Shown here: positions 16,665-25,966 of the stretch, piece by piece
Position numbering within the stretch: the first letter of the stretch is position 1
Layout: the number at the start of each line of letters is the position of its first letter
NCBI RefSeq assembly: GCF_040372805.1
Contig: NZ_BAABWJ010000013.1
Location: 1 to 64,000, forward strand
Reading direction: 5' to 3'
DNA length: 64,000 nt
From: Pseudoteredinibacter isoporae_A
GTDB lineage: Bacteria > Pseudomonadota > Gammaproteobacteria > Pseudomonadales > Cellvibrionaceae
Program-made: the position numbers and the translations under genes
Notes under the pieces: model-generated
What the model was told of the DNA's origin: nothing
The model's database searches: none
What the model saw: the letters and a program-made list of their open reading frames with translations, nothing else

Positions 16665-17729
16665 TTATTTTTTGCCAGTCTTGGGGGCGTTTATCTGTTT
16701 CTGACGTTGAAACGATTGGCGGTATTCGCTGGGGCTTTTGGCAAACCAGCGTTTAAACGCTCGTCGAAAATTCGCGACATCGGAGTAGCCCAGCAGAACC
16801 GCAATCGATTCCACGCTGGCCTGGCTTTCACGAAGTTGTCGAGAGGCCAGTTCAGCCAATAAGTCTTCACGTACCTGGCGAAAGGTTTTGCCTTCGCTGT
16901 CGAGTCGGCGAGCCAAGGTGCGTTTGGATACAAACAGAGATCTGGCAACGGCATCTTCATGCATCTTACCCAGGGGCTGTGACATGAGGGTTCGACACAC
17001 CCGATCGGCCATAGTGAGCGAGTGGTTCGGTATATGCTTCAGTTGCTGCTGACAGATCTCTTGTGCAAGTCGGTAGGCTTCAGCATTGGCTTTCGGGTTG
17101 GCTCGACGTGCATACTCAATGGGAATGTAATAACAGTTGTGGGCTTGACCAAAATAACAGTCACCCTGAAAGTAATCTCGATAGGCCTGGTGATAGCTCG
17201 GTTGGGGGTGACTGAATTCAAAGTAACAATCGGGAATGGTTTCGCCGATATAACGGCGAGCGAGTGTCTGAATAATTTGAAAGTAGACCTCTGAAAAGCC
17301 CATCAAAAGTTCTGCGCTGATATCGACAAACAATATCAATTCGATTTTTAGATAATGTTCTTCAAGGCTGAGCTTGCTGCGCAGAAACGGCATTCGCAAA
17401 GGCTGGTATTCGGGAGGCGCAGACATTGCCGAATACAAATCAGGAGCGTTGAGGAAATATTCATTCAGGGGCCACATGACCGACAATTGAGTATTGGCCC
17501 CCATATCCAGATAAATTGTTGGGTTGTTTCTGAGTATGAGCAAGCGATCCATGATCTCGAAAAAACACTCTCCATCGACGGTGTCCTGACTGCCCGGATA
17601 AAAGTCGATCGTCTTCAGGTTCGTACCCTGAAGCACGCTCTGAAGCTCACTTTCCTGCAAGCCAATGGCTTGCGCTGAAGAGCTTAAAACCCGAATGGGG
17701 ATTTGGAAACTGGGAGGTGGCTGCAACAT
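16665..17729 (-). CDS. AraC-family transcriptional regulator
   Basis: 354 residues from ATG at 17729. The longer frame to TTG 17786 would run into the operator repeats and lacks a ribosome site. The C-terminal 100 residues carry the AraC double helix-turn-helix: ARSLFVSKRTLARRLDSEG and a second helix pair ending FRRAFKRWFAKSPSEYRQ. The N-terminal part matches the Arabinose_bd/OruR-like ligand domain, not a cupin. It diverges from the AtuA-family gene and probably controls it through the 21-bp-spaced direct repeats between them. Ligand unknown. Confidence 0.88.
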   Translation of the reverse strand: MLQPPPSFQIPIRVLSSSAQAIGLQESELQSVLQGTNLKTIDFYPGSQDTVDGECFFEIMDRLLILRNNPTIYLDMGANTQLSVMWPLNEYFLNAPDLYSAMSAPPEYQPLRMPFLRSKLSLEEHYLKIELILFVDISAELLMGFSEVYFQIIQTLARRYIGETIPDCYFEFSHPQPSYHQAYRDYFQGDCYFGQAHNCYYIPIEYARRANPKANAEAYRLAQEICQQQLKHIPNHSLTMADRVCRTLMSQPLGKMHEDAVARSLFVSKRTLARRLDSEGKTFRQVREDLLAELASRQLRESQASVESIAVLLGYSDVANFRRAFKRWFAKSPSEYRQSFQRQKQINAPKTGKK

Positions 17730-17766
17730 GGGCTCTACGCTAGAGCTTCGTGAATTCCATGTCAAT

Positions 17767-17797
17767 AAATGACCTCTGCTTGGCAAAAAATGACCTC
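17767..17797. promoter_or_regulatory. Tandem direct repeats, probable AraC-type operator
   Basis: AAATGACCTC occurs at 17767-17776 and again at 17788-17797, exactly 21 bases (two helical turns) apart, in the region between the AraC-type regulator and the AtuA gene. The string CTTGGCAAAAAA also occurs twice (ending 17790, and at 17823-17834). Spacing and position fit binding of the two HTH motifs of an AraC regulator. Confidence 0.6.
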
Positions 17798-17853
17798 GGT
17801 AACATCGTGATAGATCGATAGTCTTGGCAAAAAAACGATCAATCAGGTGAATT

Positions 17854-19634
17854 ATGAAAAAAGACAGTATTCGAATTGCAAACTGCAGTGGCTTTATCGG
17901 CGATCGATTCAGCGCGGCTGAGGAGATGGTTAAAGGGGGGCCAATTGATGCATTGACCGGTGATTATCTTGCGGAAGTGACTATGGGAGGGCTGAAGTCT
18001 TTCCAGGAGTTATCTGACCGCCCGGAAGAATCGGGCTATGCCACCAACTTTCTTTTTCAGGCCCAGCAGGTGTTGGCGGAATGTCTGGATAAGAACATCA
18101 AAATTGTTGTGAACGCCGGAGGCATTAATCCCGAGGGTTTGGCGACGGCCTTGGAACAGATGGCGCACAACTTGGGCCTCAAACCGACTGTTGCCTGGAT
18201 TGACGGCGACAATGTGTTGCCTCGCTTACCGGAACTTCAGAAGCAGGGCGAACCGCTGTGCAATATGGAAACCGGAGAGCCTCTGGTCGATTGCAAGCGT
18301 GAGATTAAAACCGCCAATGCCTACCTTGGTGGGTGGGGAATTAAAACCGCTTTGGACGCAGGTGCTGATGTTGTGATTGCCCCACGAACAACGGATGCCG
18401 CATTGGTGTTGGGATTGGGCGCCTGGAAGTTTCAATGGCAAAGGGATGATTACGATGCCCTGGCTGGTGCGATTGTGGCGGGTCATATTATTGAATGTGG
18501 TCCACAAGCCTGTGGTGGCAACTATTCATGGTTTGATGAGATGGAAAAAGATTTACACATTGGCTTCCCGATCGCTGAATTGTTTGCCGATGGCAGCAGT
18601 GAAATATACAAACACAAGGACACTGATGGTTTGGTTTCTGTGGGCACGGTGACGGAACAAATTGTGTATGAATCCCAAACAACGGAATACTTTAACCCGG
18701 ATGTAATCACGCATTTCGACAGCATCAAGTTGGACCAGATCGCTGAAGATCGAGTTCGGGTCACTGAGGTACGAGGTTCGGCGCCCAGCACGACTCACAA
18801 AGTGTGCATCAATACCTTTGGGGGTTACAAAACCATGATGACGATTCCCCTGGCGGGCCCGAAGGCGGAAAAAAAGCGGAATATATCGTCAGGCAGTGGC
18901 TGCATTTTGCGGGCGGTGAGGCGCAGTTTGATTCGGTTCAGCGTGAACTGATTAAGGTGCCTTATCGTGAGGCGCAAACTCAAGAGGAAAGCTTTAGCTA
19001 CCTTCGTTTAACCGTATTCGCGAAAGATCGGGAAACACTTGAGCTTGCGTTTAAAGCGAAGGAGTTTGATTTGGTGCTCGGTAGTATTCCAGGTTTTGTT
19101 CCGAGTTTGTCCCATGGCCTGTGCAGCAATGTGTTGAGCTATATGGTGCATTGGCCGGCGTTGATCAGCAGCGAGCATATCCGTGAGCGCGTTCATATGA
19201 ATGGAGAGTGCGTTGAAGTAAAGCCAGCCGTGCACGACAGATCAGTGTCGGCCGAGCAAACGACGGATAGAAAAGACCCGGAACCGAGGGCGTGGGGACC
19301 TCTGGTTGAAGTGGAATTGGGTGAGGTTTTTGGTACGCGTTCCGGGGACAAAGGTGGTGTTGCCAATCTTGGGGTATGGGCGAAAACGGATCTGGCCTTT
19401 GAGTATCTTCGAGGTTATCTGACAGAAGCGCGCTTGCAGGCGTTGCTGCCCGATACCCAGGGGTTGAACGTCACCCGTTATGAATTTACCGGGGTACGCG
19501 CATTGAATTTTTGTATTCACGGTTACCTGAAAAATGGTGCTGATTCTTCGGGGCGTTTGGACAGTCTTGCCAAAGCCGTAGGGCAATATTCTGCGGGTAA
19601 GTGCATTCAGGTGCCGAAATCATTACTCGACTGA
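17854..19634 (+). CDS. AtuA-family (DUF1446) protein, split between two frames at A AAA AAG
   Basis: Together the two frames make about 593 residues, the normal length of AtuA-like proteins associated with acyclic terpene or acyl catabolism. The N-terminal part begins with IANCSGFIGDRFSAAEEMV and keeps the family's Gly/Asp-rich segments (VVNAGGINPEGLA, IAPRTTDAALVLG). The C-terminal part has GEVFGTRSGDKGGVANLGVWA, the typical AtuA-like C-terminal domain. The frames change at 18869-18875, seven A residues followed by G. The zero frame reads ..A AAA AAG and stops at 18951; a -1 slip restores EKKAEYIVRQW and the second half. This is either a one-base deletion, a sequencing error, or programmed -1 frameshifting. 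Exact enzymatic role unknown. Confidence 0.8.
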
Positions 19635-19715
19635 TTGCCTAAGTTAATGCCCAAATAAGCGGATCGATGAGATGGGCGCGACAATTTGACACATCCATTT
19701 TATTTGTGGGGTTTT

Positions 19716-19721
19716 TATAAT
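19716..19721 (+). promoter_or_regulatory. -10 box of the OprC-like gene
   Basis: TATAAT within TTTTTATAATGC, about 55 bases before the preferred GTG start. A TTGACA at 19686-19691 is 24 bases away, too far for a normal -35, so activator or extended -10 recognition is likely. This position argues against translation starting at 19686. Confidence 0.45.
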
Positions 19722-19781
19722 GCTTGTATCCGCTTGACCTTGATGGGTCAGCTTGCAGCGATACCCCAGGAAGGAAACCCC

Positions 19782-21875
19782 GTGTCTATTGATCAATTGG
19801 GCGCGAACAGCGCCACTCGCACTTCTCAACGATCTTCATTTATTCCCCATTGTCTGGCTGTGGCGATTGCCATGGCCTCATCATCCATAGGGGCAGCGCC
19901 CGATAAGCGCAATCACGATAAAGCGATTGAGCTGATTGAGGTTACCGCTGAAAAGCCCAGTGACGCCGATGCTCAAACGGTGTTCAGCGAGGCGGCGGTT
20001 ACGCGACCTACACACGATGCTGGCGAATTGCTGCGTTCAGTGACGGGCATGACGGCCTTGCGTCGTGGTGGGCGCGGCTTCGATCCGATTATTCGCGGAC
20101 AGAGCCAAGCCAACTTGAATATTATCAGTAATGGGGCTTTTAACTACGGTGCCTGCCCGGGAAGGATGGACCCGCCAAGTACATACGTTGGTGTCGACAG
20201 TTTCGATTCTGTACAGGTCATTAAGGGGCATCGGACGGTGGTTCACGGCAGCGGCGGCAGTGGCGGGACGCTGTTGTTTGAACATCTTCGTCCGGAGTTT
20301 TTGGACGGGACTGTGCAGGGGCAGGTAAAAGCCGGCTATACCTCGAATTCCGAACTGAGCCATCAGGGGATTGATGTCGCCGCTGGCGGTGAGCAAGGTT
20401 ATCTTCGTCTTTTTGCAGCGCGTAAACGATCCGAGAATTATGAAGACGGTAACGGCCAGGTGGTCGCTTCAGCGTTTGATTCCGACAGTTGGGGTATGGT
20501 GACCGCTTGGGATATCGGGGTAAACGACAGCCTGGAGCTGAGTCATGAAGACAGCCAGGAAGGCGATGTCTGGTACGCCGGCAACGGAATGGATGCCGTA
20601 TATGCCGATTCACGAAGTACTGCGCTGAAGTGGGCCCATGATGCGCCGGTACTGTGGGTTGATCGTTTTGAAGCCAATGTGTACCGCAGCGACGTTGAAC
20701 ACCTGATGGACAATTACACCGTACGCAACCGCAATGGCATGCCAAACGGTATGGCGGCACCTTCCTCTTCAGATACCTGGGGTGGCCGTTTTCTCGCCAC
20801 GATTGAACGTGGGAATAGCGAGTGGCGCTTCGGTTTCGATCATCAGGCGAATGATCGTCGAGCGACCTTATTTATGGATCGTGGGAAAGATGGCAGCCTG
20901 GATATGCAGGTGGCAAGAATGTGGCCGGATGTCGAACAGCGCCAATGGGGTTTGTTTGGCGAAATGGATTATCAATGGAACGAAGCCAACAGTCTTCGCC
21001 TGGGGTTGCGTTTCGACGATTATGAAAGTCGAGCAAATACCGCCACTGTAAGCACCGGCATGATGGGCGCGAGTACCCCAAGTCGTCTGTATGAACAATT
21101 CTATAAAGCCGACGGTCGCCCCAAGGACGATAGCGCGGTCAGCGCCGTGATTGGCTGGGATGTCAGTCTCGACAAGGGGCGTAGTTTTAATGCCAACCTG
21201 AGCCGTTCAGTGCGTCGCCCCGATGTGACCGAGCAGTGGATCGCACGGGCGGCAATGGGGTCATTGTGGGTGGGAAATCCCGATGTCGACGCGGAAGTCC
21301 ATCAACAACTGGACATCAGTTTGCAGCAGAGTCATGGTCAATTCGGATGGGCGGCGACGGCGTTTTACAATGATGTTGACGATTACATCGAGCAGTACAA
21401 GCAGGGCAACAACACCTTGTACCGCAATATCGATGCTGAACTATTTGGCTCCGAACTGGACGTCCGTTGGCAGTTGACTCAAGCGTTCAGTGCAAAAGCC
21501 GGCTTGTCCTACACGCGGGGTAGAGGTGACAACGGTGATCTCGCTCAGATCGCGCCTTTAGAGGCTCGCATTAATATGGATTATCAATCTGGCGATTGGG
21601 CGGTCGGTGCTGAATGGATTGTGTCCTCGCGGCAAAACCACTTCAACCCGGATGTGGATGTAAATGAAGCCAGTGCTGGTTTTTCAGTTGTGCATCTCTA
21701 CGGGCACTGGAATATTACTGAGGCGCTGCTTCTTGAAGCTGGTATTGAAAACCTGGCCGACAAAGCCTATGCCTACCATGTGAACAGTGCGAATTCTGAT
21801 CCGTTTAATCCCGATGCGGTACGCGTGAATGAGCCCGGTCGTCAGAGCTGGATTAAAGTGCGTTATCAATTTTAG
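19782..21875 (+). CDS. TonB-dependent copper receptor, OprC-like
   Basis: 697 residues from GTG 19782, preceded by AGGAAGG. The signal peptide is SFIPHCLAVAIAMASSSIGAA. The plug domain carries the hallmark of OprC-type copper receptors: IISNGAFNYGACPGRMDPPSTYV, where Cys and Met of C-x-x-x-M bind copper, followed by VQVIKGHRTVVHGSGGSGGTLLFEH. The 22-strand beta-barrel ends with an aromatic C-terminal residue (VRYQF), as outer-membrane proteins do. It imports copper with TonB energy. It follows the AtuA gene by about 150 bases with its own -10 box. Confidence 0.88.
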   Translation: MSIDQLGANSATRTSQRSSFIPHCLAVAIAMASSSIGAAPDKRNHDKAIELIEVTAEKPSDADAQTVFSEAAVTRPTHDAGELLRSVTGMTALRRGGRGFDPIIRGQSQANLNIISNGAFNYGACPGRMDPPSTYVGVDSFDSVQVIKGHRTVVHGSGGSGGTLLFEHLRPEFLDGTVQGQVKAGYTSNSELSHQGIDVAAGGEQGYLRLFAARKRSENYEDGNGQVVASAFDSDSWGMVTAWDIGVNDSLELSHEDSQEGDVWYAGNGMDAVYADSRSTALKWAHDAPVLWVDRFEANVYRSDVEHLMDNYTVRNRNGMPNGMAAPSSSDTWGGRFLATIERGNSEWRFGFDHQANDRRATLFMDRGKDGSLDMQVARMWPDVEQRQWGLFGEMDYQWNEANSLRLGLRFDDYESRANTATVSTGMMGASTPSRLYEQFYKADGRPKDDSAVSAVIGWDVSLDKGRSFNANLSRSVRRPDVTEQWIARAAMGSLWVGNPDVDAEVHQQLDISLQQSHGQFGWAATAFYNDVDDYIEQYKQGNNTLYRNIDAELFGSELDVRWQLTQAFSAKAGLSYTRGRGDNGDLAQIAPLEARINMDYQSGDWAVGAEWIVSSRQNHFNPDVDVNEASAGFSVVHLYGHWNITEALLLEAGIENLADKAYAYHVNSANSDPFNPDAVRVNEPGRQSWIKVRYQF

Positions 21876-21974
21876 TGCGTATTTTTTGTGTGATCGTATC
21901 GCCCGGCGACTCACTTGAGTTCCGCTTTAGGGCGATGCTATATTGCCCGGGACTTTAATTCGCTGGGAGCACGT

Positions 21975-22739
21975 ATGTTTGACGCCGCAAAAATCATGAA
22001 TGAACTGTTGGGTGCCGGTAGTGGCCAGGGCGCCCAGGGTAAGAAAGGTTCATCGTCTACGGGCGACTTATTACAACAAGGCAAAGACTACCTCGGTAAA
22101 AATAGTGGCGGGCTGGCCAGTGGCGCAGTGGCCGGTGGTCTCGCCGGTTATTTACTGGGTTCGAAGAAAGGTCGGAAAATGGCCAAGAAAGCTGCCAAGT
22201 ATGGTGGTATGGCATTAGTTGCCGGTTTGGCTTACAAGGCTTACAACAACTGGCAAACGCAAAAGCAGGCACCAGCGGGGGGGCATCCTCAGGCGGCCCC
22301 CCAAGCCGCCCAAGCCACTGAAGAGGTGCCGGCTTTACCTCAAAACTCTCCCTTTGCTTTGCCTGATCAAAGTCAGGGCCAGCAGGATTTCTCAGCGATG
22401 TTGATCAGTGCCATGATTGCTGCCGCGAAAGCGGACGGGCAGATTGACGGTGCAGAGCATCAGGCGATTTTTGCCAAGATTGACGAACTGGGTTTGGATA
22501 TCGAAGCCAAGGCGTTTGTGTTGGATCAGTTGAACAAACCTCTCGACATAGACAGTCTGGTGGCCTCGGCGTCAAATAAGGAACAAGCCGTGGAATTGTA
22601 TCTGGCTTCTCTGATGGCCATTGATGTAGATACTGCCGCTGAGCAGGCCTATATGAATATGTTGGCGGCACGCTTGCAGTTGGAACCGGAACTGGTGGCT
22701 CAAATTCACCAGGCGGTTGCGCAGGCTGAAACGGAATAG
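21975..22739 (+). CDS. DUF533/YebE-like inner-membrane protein (TerB-like domain)
   Basis: 254 residues from ATG 21975 (MFDAAKIMNELLG), with GGGAG-like site a few bases upstream. Gly/Ala-rich hydrophobic stretches (GGLASGAVAGGLAGYLLGS and GGMALVAGLAYKAYNNW) precede a Gln/Ala/Pro linker at about 115-145. The C-terminal helical domain begins FSAMLISAMIAAAKADGQIDGAEHQAIF, which has the AAKADGxIDxxE pattern of TerB/DUF533 proteins. The biochemical role of this family is unknown; E. coli yebE responds to envelope stress and zinc. Confidence 0.85.
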   Translation: MFDAAKIMNELLGAGSGQGAQGKKGSSSTGDLLQQGKDYLGKNSGGLASGAVAGGLAGYLLGSKKGRKMAKKAAKYGGMALVAGLAYKAYNNWQTQKQAPAGGHPQAAPQAAQATEEVPALPQNSPFALPDQSQGQQDFSAMLISAMIAAAKADGQIDGAEHQAIFAKIDELGLDIEAKAFVLDQLNKPLDIDSLVASASNKEQAVELYLASLMAIDVDTAAEQAYMNMLAARLQLEPELVAQIHQAVAQAETE

Positions 22740-22884
22740 TCGCTACAAGATGATCCTCGGGACTCGGATCAATAGCCTGTTCGTGTCCCGAAACCCTCCC
22801 TGATTTCCCCTGTTTCAATTCCAGCCAGGCAATAAGCCCAGGCTTTTGTCCTCTGAAAAGCTGGGTTACACTGCGGCCTTTTAT

Positions 22885-23751
22885 GTGAGCGGCAGACTGG
22901 TGTTGGGATCTCTTTGGCAAACCCTAAAAGACGCATTCTTGCATTTCTTAAAGCTTAAATCCCCAAAGCCGCATATTCAGTGGCAAACGGAATGGCAAGC
23001 GTTCCTGCACGATCACGTAGAATTTTACCGCCAATTAAGCGAGGAAGATCGCCAGCGGTTTGAGCAGAGAGCCTTGTTGTTCATGCACACCACCGAGGTC
23101 TTTAATGGAGATGAGCCAGCCAGCTTTGAAGATCGCTTGTTAGTCGCTGCCAGTGCCATTATTCCTGTGTGGTCTTTTCCCCAGTGGCATTACTTCAATT
23201 TGAAAACGGTTTATCTATTGCCGGCGGCTTTCAATGATGATTTTCAGTGTGGGCAGAAGGATTCTTTGTATACCGGTATGGTGGGTACAGGCCCCATGGC
23301 AGGAAAAATGGCCTTGAGTCGACCGGCACTTTATCAGGGGTTTAGAAACCCGAATGACAAACGCAATGTCGGCATTCACGAGTTTGTCCACTTGATTGAT
23401 ATGGCCGATGGCGATATGGATGGTTTTCCTGAGCGTTTGCAGCCCTATCGGTTTGCCATTCCCTGGTTTGAGCTTGCAGAAAAGAAAATGAAGGCCATCG
23501 AAAAAGGGCGCAGTAATATCGACCCCTATGGCGCTAGCAATAAGCTGGAATTTTTCTGCGTGGCTTCCGAGTACTTTTTCGAGCGTCCGCAAATGTTGGC
23601 GAAAAAGCACCCGAAGTTATACGAAGCACTGGAAGAGATTTATCAGCAAGATCGAGCCGCGATTGTAGCGGACATCAAAAAGCGAGAAAAAGAACTGTGC
23701 CCCTGTGGCAGTGGCAAACCTTATCGGGAATGTTGTTTGCCACGGGATTGA
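22885..23751 (+). CDS. MtfA-like zinc peptidase (M90) with C-terminal SEC-C motif
   Basis: About 288 residues. The central zinc motif HEFVH (in VGIHEFVHLIDMADG) and the surrounding sequence match MtfA/M90 peptidases, which in E. coli also bind the Mlc repressor. The last 20 residues are CPCGSGKPYRECC, a SEC-C zinc motif not present in E. coli MtfA. The start is uncertain: a TTG at 22846, GTGs at 22885 and 22900 are in frame, none with a clear ribosome site. TTGTCC/TACACT just upstream looks promoter-like, which favours a later start. Probably a cytoplasmic aminopeptidase-like enzyme. Confidence 0.82.
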   Translation: MSGRLVLGSLWQTLKDAFLHFLKLKSPKPHIQWQTEWQAFLHDHVEFYRQLSEEDRQRFEQRALLFMHTTEVFNGDEPASFEDRLLVAASAIIPVWSFPQWHYFNLKTVYLLPAAFNDDFQCGQKDSLYTGMVGTGPMAGKMALSRPALYQGFRNPNDKRNVGIHEFVHLIDMADGDMDGFPERLQPYRFAIPWFELAEKKMKAIEKGRSNIDPYGASNKLEFFCVASEYFFERPQMLAKKHPKLYEALEEIYQQDRAAIVADIKKREKELCPCGSGKPYRECCLPRD

Positions 23752-23807
23752 CATGTGTATGTGCAAAATAATAATAACTGACGTGAATCGTATTGTAGGG
23801 AACCGAC

Positions 23808-24461
23808 GTGCATTGCCCTTTATGTAATCAAAGCCGAATTGCTGATTTTCACAAGGATAAGCGCCGCCAATACCTGCGGTGTGAGAGTTGCGAGCTGGTT
23901 TTTGTCCCGGAGAATGAAATACTCAGTCCCGCGTTGGAGAAAGCCGAATACGATAAGCACCAAAATCAGGTCGATGACGAGGGGTATCGAGGTTTTTTGA
24001 ATCGCTGCCTGGCGCCTCTACTCAAACATATTGGATCCCAAAGCAGCAAGGCAATTGGAGAGATAAGGGGCCTGGATTTTGGTTGTGGCCCCGGGCCGGC
24101 GCTTTCTCATATGGCTGCCGAGCAGGGGTATCGTGTGGCGAACTACGATCCGTTTTACGCTCATCAACCAGAGCTGCTGAAATCCCAATATGACTTTATC
24201 ACCATGACTGAGGTGATCGAGCATATTCGACACCCCCGTTTGGTGTTGGATTTACTGGACCGCTTACTCGACAACGCCGCAACCCTGGCGGTCATGACTA
24301 AGCGCCGGAGGGATCCAGAACAGTTTGCCTCCTGGCACTATAAAAACGACCCCACTCATATTCGCTTTTACCACCTTAAGAGCTTTGAGTTTATTGCTCA
24401 ACACTATGGCTGGCAGCTGACCATTGCTGACAATGATGTGGTGTTATTCAGCAAACCTTGA
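23808..24461 (+). CDS. Class I SAM-dependent methyltransferase with N-terminal zinc ribbon
   Basis: 217 residues starting at GTG 23808 with AGGGA upstream. The N-terminus has C-P-L-C and, 20 residues on, C-E-S-C, a zinc ribbon. The Rossmann SAM site is LDFGCGPGPALSHMA at about residues 88-102, with TMTEVIEHIRHP as the later motif. It is most like the small methyltransferases that act on unknown metabolites or on RNA/protein. It stands alone after the peptidase, separated by 56 bases. Substrate not inferable. Confidence 0.85.
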   Translation: MHCPLCNQSRIADFHKDKRRQYLRCESCELVFVPENEILSPALEKAEYDKHQNQVDDEGYRGFLNRCLAPLLKHIGSQSSKAIGEIRGLDFGCGPGPALSHMAAEQGYRVANYDPFYAHQPELLKSQYDFITMTEVIEHIRHPRLVLDLLDRLLDNAATLAVMTKRRRDPEQFASWHYKNDPTHIRFYHLKSFEFIAQHYGWQLTIADNDVVLFSKP

Positions 24462-24479
24462 ATGCCTTATTTCCCTCGA

Positions 24480-24539
24480 GTGTCCGCGGACACTTTCCCT
24501 GCTGAGCCGGACAGCGAACGGACAGTGTTCGGCGGACAG
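24480..24539. promoter_or_regulatory. Palindromic enhancer sites for the NtrC-type regulator
   Basis: GTGTCCGCGGACAC (24480-24493) is a perfect 14-base palindrome, and TGTTCGGCGGACA (24526-24538) is a near copy. The half-site CGGACAG appears at 24509-24515 and 24519-24525. They lie 50-110 bases upstream of a sigma-54 promoter, the standard position for NtrC-class activator binding. The activator encoded at 29282 in the same gene set is the likely ligand. Confidence 0.65.
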
Positions 24540-24589
24540 TTTTCACGTTAATAATATAAATATCCAATAAAAACAACAGCTTAAAATGT

Positions 24590-24605
24590 TGGCACGGTCC
24601 TTGTA
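24590..24605 (+). promoter_or_regulatory. Sigma-54 (-24/-12) promoter of the ABC export operon
   Basis: TGGCACG-GTCC-TTGTA matches the sigma-54 consensus TGGCACG-N4-TTGCA at all -24 positions and all but one at -12. It is about 40 bases upstream of the adaptor gene start. The operon encodes its own NtrC-type activator. Confidence 0.8.
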
Positions 24606-24646
24606 GTAAGTCCTGTCATAGTGATTACACAGTGATAGGTTGTTGC

Positions 24647-25897
24647 ATGATTCGAGATACTTCCGGGCAGGATCGAGTGATCAAGCCCAAGAAAAAATGG
24701 GCCAGTAAAGTGGGTGTGGCATCGGTGAGCACAGTATTACTGGCTGGGCTTTGGGTGTGGGCGCCATGGCAGGCAGAGGCTTCGCTTTCGGCCAGTGGTC
24801 TGCGCTTTGCTGAAGCCCGTAAAGGCTTGTTTGAGCGTGCGGTCAACGCTACTGGGCGTGTTGTCGCCAGCCATTCCCCAGCTATGTACAGCGCTGCTAC
24901 AGGCCGAGCTCAGTTATTGAAAAAGCCTGGCGACACGGTTGAGGAAGGCGAGGTGGTTGCGCTCATCGCCAGCCCAAGCCTGGATAACCAACTGAAGCAG
25001 GAAGAGAACCGACTGGAAAGTGCGCAGCTCGATTTGCAGCGCATGGGTCTGGAAGTGCAACAGCGTAAATTGGCGCTTCATAAAACCCTCGACGTCAGCC
25101 GGGTGAATCATCGCGCCGCCAAGCGTGAACTGAAGCGCGCCGAAGCTTCATTTAATATCAAAGTGGTTTCCGAATTCGACTACGCCAAAGCTCAAGATGA
25201 CTTGCACAAAGCTGAGCTGGATCTCAAGAACGCCGAGCGCGAAGCCAAAATCAACTCAGACATGATCGACTTTGAGTTAAAGGCCAGCAAAATCTCCGTT
25301 GCCAAACAGCAATTGGTGGTAGATGAATTACGCCGCAAGCAGGAGCAGCTTACCTTACGCTCGCCAGTCGCCGGGATGATTGGTAACTGGCTTGTTCAAC
25401 AGGATAGCCAGGTATCGGAGCATCAGGCCTTGTTGACGGTGGTTGATCTCAGTGCCTATGAGGCCGAGCTCGATATCCCACAAACCTTTGCGGACGATTT
25501 AGCCCCGCAGATGACGGTCGAAATTACGGTTGCCGGCAAAGTCTATCAGGCTGAACTGCGCTCGGTGTCGCCGGAAGTACAGAACAACCATGTAAAAGCC
25601 CGAGTTGTTTTCCTTGAGCAAAATTCTCAAGGTCTTCGCCAGAATCAACACCTGAGTGCGCGCATCAGCCTGGCCCGTAAAGAGAACACCTTATTTCTGC
25701 CACGGGGTGCGTACCTCGAAGCAGCGAATGCAGTGTTCAAGGTAGAAGATGGTTTGGCGACGAAAGTACCTGTCCGCTTCGGAGCTCGCAGTATTGATCA
25801 GGTGGAAGTGCTCTCCGGCTTGAATGAAGGGGATCGCATCATCAGCTCTGCAGTAGAAGAATTTCTGGATCACGATACTGTTTATATCAACGATTAG
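24647..25897 (+). CDS. MacA-like periplasmic adaptor of ABC exporter
   Basis: 416 residues. A single N-terminal membrane segment (VGVASVSTVLLAGLWVW) anchors a periplasmic adaptor: lipoyl half-motifs around residues 65-105 and 245-275 (LRSPVAGMIGNWLVQQDSQV), a long coiled coil between them, then beta-barrel and membrane-proximal domains. Start ATG 24647 is preferred to GTG 24632 because of distance to the promoter. First gene of a sigma-54-controlled operon with an ATPase and two MacB/FtsX permeases. It is the bridge to an outer-membrane channel not encoded here. Confidence 0.88.
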   Translation: MIRDTSGQDRVIKPKKKWASKVGVASVSTVLLAGLWVWAPWQAEASLSASGLRFAEARKGLFERAVNATGRVVASHSPAMYSAATGRAQLLKKPGDTVEEGEVVALIASPSLDNQLKQEENRLESAQLDLQRMGLEVQQRKLALHKTLDVSRVNHRAAKRELKRAEASFNIKVVSEFDYAKAQDDLHKAELDLKNAEREAKINSDMIDFELKASKISVAKQQLVVDELRRKQEQLTLRSPVAGMIGNWLVQQDSQVSEHQALLTVVDLSAYEAELDIPQTFADDLAPQMTVEITVAGKVYQAELRSVSPEVQNNHVKARVVFLEQNSQGLRQNQHLSARISLARKENTLFLPRGAYLEAANAVFKVEDGLATKVPVRFGARSIDQVEVLSGLNEGDRIISSAVEEFLDHDTVYIND

Positions 25898-25966
25898 ATT
25901 GTTTATACCACGACGTTTGAATTAAAAATTTATACATCTACAAGTAAAGAATAAAAGGGAAGACTC

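Noticed and set aside
18804..19634. Separate 276-codon gene after the AtuA N-terminal half
   Set aside because: Its start is internal and it completes the AtuA family length; treated as the second half of one gene.
24480..24493. SOS or restriction-related palindrome
   Set aside because: GTGTCCGCGGACAC does not match the LexA box and fits better as an enhancer site of the adjacent sigma-54 promoter.
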